Source of the DNA: Solirubrobacteraceae bacterium
GTDB taxonomy: Bacteria; Actinomycetota; Thermoleophilia; Solirubrobacterales; Solirubrobacteraceae
NCBI GenBank assembly: GCA_019683665.1
Contig: JADGIB010000227.1
Location: 1 to 6,000, forward strand
DNA length: 6,000 nucleotides
Direction of reading: 5' to 3'
The notes below the pieces were generated by a model. It had not been told where the DNA came from, made no database searches, and was given only the letters and a program-made list of their open reading frames with translations. Positions 4,129-6,000 of this stretch are shown here, in pieces (the stretch's first letter is position 1; each line of letters starts with the position of its first letter). Made by a program: the position numbers and the translations under genes.

Positions 4129-6000
4129 GTGCGCGCGATCGGGTCGACGTTCATCGCCGCGGCGCTGGCCGCCGCGCTGCTGGCCGCGCCGGCGGCCTCC
4201 GGGGCTCCCGTGGTGCGGGGCTCCGTCGAGCAGGTCCACGTCACGGGCGCCCCGCCCGGCGCGCGGGCCGTGCTGCTGCACCGCGGCGACCGGGTCGCCG
4301 TCCGGCGCGCGGGGCGCCAGGGCGGCGTCGTGTTCCGCAACGTGCGCCCGCGCGGCGGCTACCGCGTGCGGGTCGGCAGGGGACGGCCGTCGCGCGCGGT
4401 CCGGGTCCTGCGCCCGCGCGCCGCGCCGCCGTCGACGAAGCGCTACGCGCAACGCCTGCCGGCCGGCGGGTACGGCTACCTGACCACGCGCGACGGCACG
4501 AAGCTGGCGGTCAACGTCACGCTGCCCGGGCCCGCCGACCAGGGGCCGTACCCGACGCTCGTGGAGTACTCGGGCTACGGGTACGCGAACCCGTCCGGCG
4601 GCGAGAGCTCGATCCAGGCGGTGCTGGGCCTGCTCGGCTACGCGGTCGTCGACGTGAACATGCGCGGCACCGGCTGCTCGGGGGGCGCGTTCGACTACTT
4701 CGAGCCGCTGCAGGCGCTCGACGGCTACGACGTGGTCGAGACCGTCGCGCGCCAGCCGTGGGTGCTGAACGGGAAGGTCGGCATGGCCGGCGTCTCCTAC
4801 GGCGGCATCAGCCAGCTCTTCGTCGCCGCCACGCGGCCGCCGAGCCTCGCCGCGATCACGCCGCTGTCGGTGATCGACAGCACCCAGACGACGCTCTACC
4901 CGGGCGGGATCCTCAACACGGGCTTCGCGCTGTCGTGGGCCAAGGACCGCGTGCACGACGCGCGTCCGGCCTCGCCGCGCGGCGGGCAGGCCTGGGCGCT
5001 GGAGCGCATCCGCGAGGGCGACCGGGTCTGCGAGCGCAACCAGGCACTGCACGACCAGGCCGTCGACCTGATCGCCAAGACCCGGGCCAACCGCTACTAC
5101 CGCCCGCAGGTCGCCGACCCGCTCGCGCCGATCACCTTCGTGCACCGCATCACGGTGCCGACGTTCCTGGCCTGCCAGTGGACCGACGAGCAGACCGGCG
5201 GCCACTGCCCGGCGCTCGCGTCGCGCTTCACGGGCACCGACCGCGCCTGGTTCACGTTCACCAACGGCGTGCACACCGACTCGCTGGACCCGGCGACGTT
5301 CAACCGCTGGTTCGACTTCCTCGAGCTGTACGTCGCGCAGCGCAGGCCCGTGCTGCCGGCCGCGGCGAGCGGGGCGGCCGGAGCGATCTACCAGGCCGTC
5401 CTCGGCGTGCCCGACCAGACGCTCCCGCCCGACCCGATCCGCGACCAGCCCGACTTCGCGTCCGCGCTCGCCGCGTTCGAGGCGCAGCCGCGGGTGCGCG
5501 TGCTGTTCGACAACGGCGCCGGCTCGCCGATGCCGGGCGCGCCGGTCGCCGCGTTCGAGCAGTCGTTCCCGTCGTGGCCGATCCCGGGGACGCAGGCGCG
5601 CGCCTGGCACGTCGGTCCGGGCGGGACGCTCACCGACGCCCCGCCGGCCGCCGACGGCGAGGACCGCTTCACCTGGAACCCCAGGGCGCGGCCCGCGACG
5701 AGCTTCACCGGCAACACCGCCGGCGGGCCCGGCGGGCTGTGGACGGCGACGCCGACCTACCACTGGGACCCCAACCCGCCCGGCACCGCCGCGAGCTGGC
5801 TCAGCGCGCCGCTGGCCGCCGACACCGCGGTGATCGGGGCCGGCGCCGTCGACCTGTGGATCCAGGCGTCGACGCGCGACGTCGACCTGCAGGTGACGGT
5901 GACCGAGGTGCGCCCCGACGGGCGGGAGACGTTCGTGCAGAACGGGTGGCTGCGCTCGAGCCTGCGCGCGCTCGACCGCCGGCGCAGCACCGAGCTGGAG
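4129..6000 (+). CDS. Exported CocE/NonD-family serine hydrolase (X-Pro dipeptidyl-peptidase type), 3' end outside window
   Basis: The open frame runs to the window edge (624 residues visible). It starts with a signal peptide: hydrophobic residues 8-20 and likely cleavage after ASG or SGA (24-26). Residues 27-95 form a small beta-rich domain (VTGAPPGARAVLL, then VVFRNVRPRGGYRV). The alpha/beta-hydrolase core begins near 113 with GYGYLTTRDGTKLAVNV. Family landmarks are VEYSGYGYANP (145-155), MRGTGCSGG (178-186), and nucleophile elbow GVSYGG (221-226) with Ser223. The predicted acid is Asp353 in WTDEQTGGH and the predicted base is His382 in NGVHTDS. A helical cap fits 255-335. From about 540 the jelly-roll X-Pro peptidase C-terminal domain starts (WLSAPLAADTAVIGAGAVDL) and is cut by the edge. 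Relatives include cocaine esterase, alpha-amino-acid ester hydrolases and X-Pro peptidases; the substrate here, probably an ester or amide outside the membrane, cannot be told. Start GTG 4129 is chosen for ribosome binding site spacing. Confidence 0.93.
   Translation, partial: MRAIGSTFIAAALAAALLAAPAASGAPVVRGSVEQVHVTGAPPGARAVLLHRGDRVAVRRAGRQGGVVFRNVRPRGGYRVRVGRGRPSRAVRVLRPRAAPPSTKRYAQRLPAGGYGYLTTRDGTKLAVNVTLPGPADQGPYPTLVEYSGYGYANPSGGESSIQAVLGLLGYAVVDVNMRGTGCSGGAFDYFEPLQALDGYDVVETVARQPWVLNGKVGMAGVSYGGISQLFVAATRPPSLAAITPLSVIDSTQTTLYPGGILNTGFALSWAKDRVHDARPASPRGGQAWALERIREGDRVCERNQALHDQAVDLIAKTRANRYYRPQVADPLAPITFVHRITVPTFLACQWTDEQTGGHCPALASRFTGTDRAWFTFTNGVHTDSLDPATFNRWFDFLELYVAQRRPVLPAAASGAAGAIYQAVLGVPDQTLPPDPIRDQPDFASALAAFEAQPRVRVLFDNGAGSPMPGAPVAAFEQSFPSWPIPGTQARAWHVGPGGTLTDAPPAADGEDRFTWNPRARPATSFTGNTAGGPGGLWTATPTYHWDPNPPGTAASWLSAPLAADTAVIGAGAVDLWIQASTRDVDLQVTVTEVRPDGRETFVQNGWLRSSLRALDRRRSTELE

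Noticed and set aside
3310..5763. An 817-codon open frame on the minus strand
   Set aside because: It lies antisense to the small gene, the acetyltransferase and the hydrolase. Its product is Arg/Ala/Gly/Val-rich and low complexity, as expected opposite high-GC genes where stops are rare.

Overview
The window is very GC-rich. Its genes place G or C in almost every third codon position, use ACG and GTC heavily, and include a GTG start. This codon style, the secreted Arg/Ala-rich proteins and the gene families suggest a high-GC actinobacterium, possibly of the Solirubrobacterales/Thermoleophilia type (Conexibacter, Solirubrobacter, Patulibacter). That placement is inference; no rRNA or other marker gene is present. 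There are no tRNA genes, CRISPR arrays, insertion sequences or phage genes.

Layout, left to right. (1) 15-2141 (+) encodes a 708-residue exported protein. Its middle carries a Gly/Ser/Thr-rich segment that looks like the stem region of a leukocidin/haemolysin-type beta-barrel pore-forming toxin. (2) 2152-3210 (-) is convergent to it and separated by only 10 bases. It encodes a class B dye-decolourising (DyP-type) haem peroxidase that ends in a textbook encapsulin cargo-loading peptide. A compact stem-loop contains both stop codons. (3) 3211-3594 is a mostly intergenic strip. It holds a hairpin upstream of the peroxidase, two palindromes each followed by a TANNNT -10 box, and a small coding remnant (3306-3546) whose reading frame breaks near base 3320. 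(4) 3595-4092 (+) encodes a GNAT-family N-acetyltransferase, probably from a leaderless or near-leaderless transcript. (5) 4129-6000 (+) encodes an exported CocE/NonD (X-Pro dipeptidyl-peptidase family) serine hydrolase that runs off the right edge.

The acetyltransferase and hydrolase are 36 bases apart and could be co-transcribed, but nothing links their functions. The most specific system-level signal is the peroxidase. Its C-terminal tag predicts packaging inside an encapsulin nanocompartment, yet no encapsulin gene lies beside it in this window. The shell would therefore have to be encoded elsewhere (or beyond the toxin-like gene). The toxin-like gene and the small broken gene are the other places where something undescribed could be hiding.
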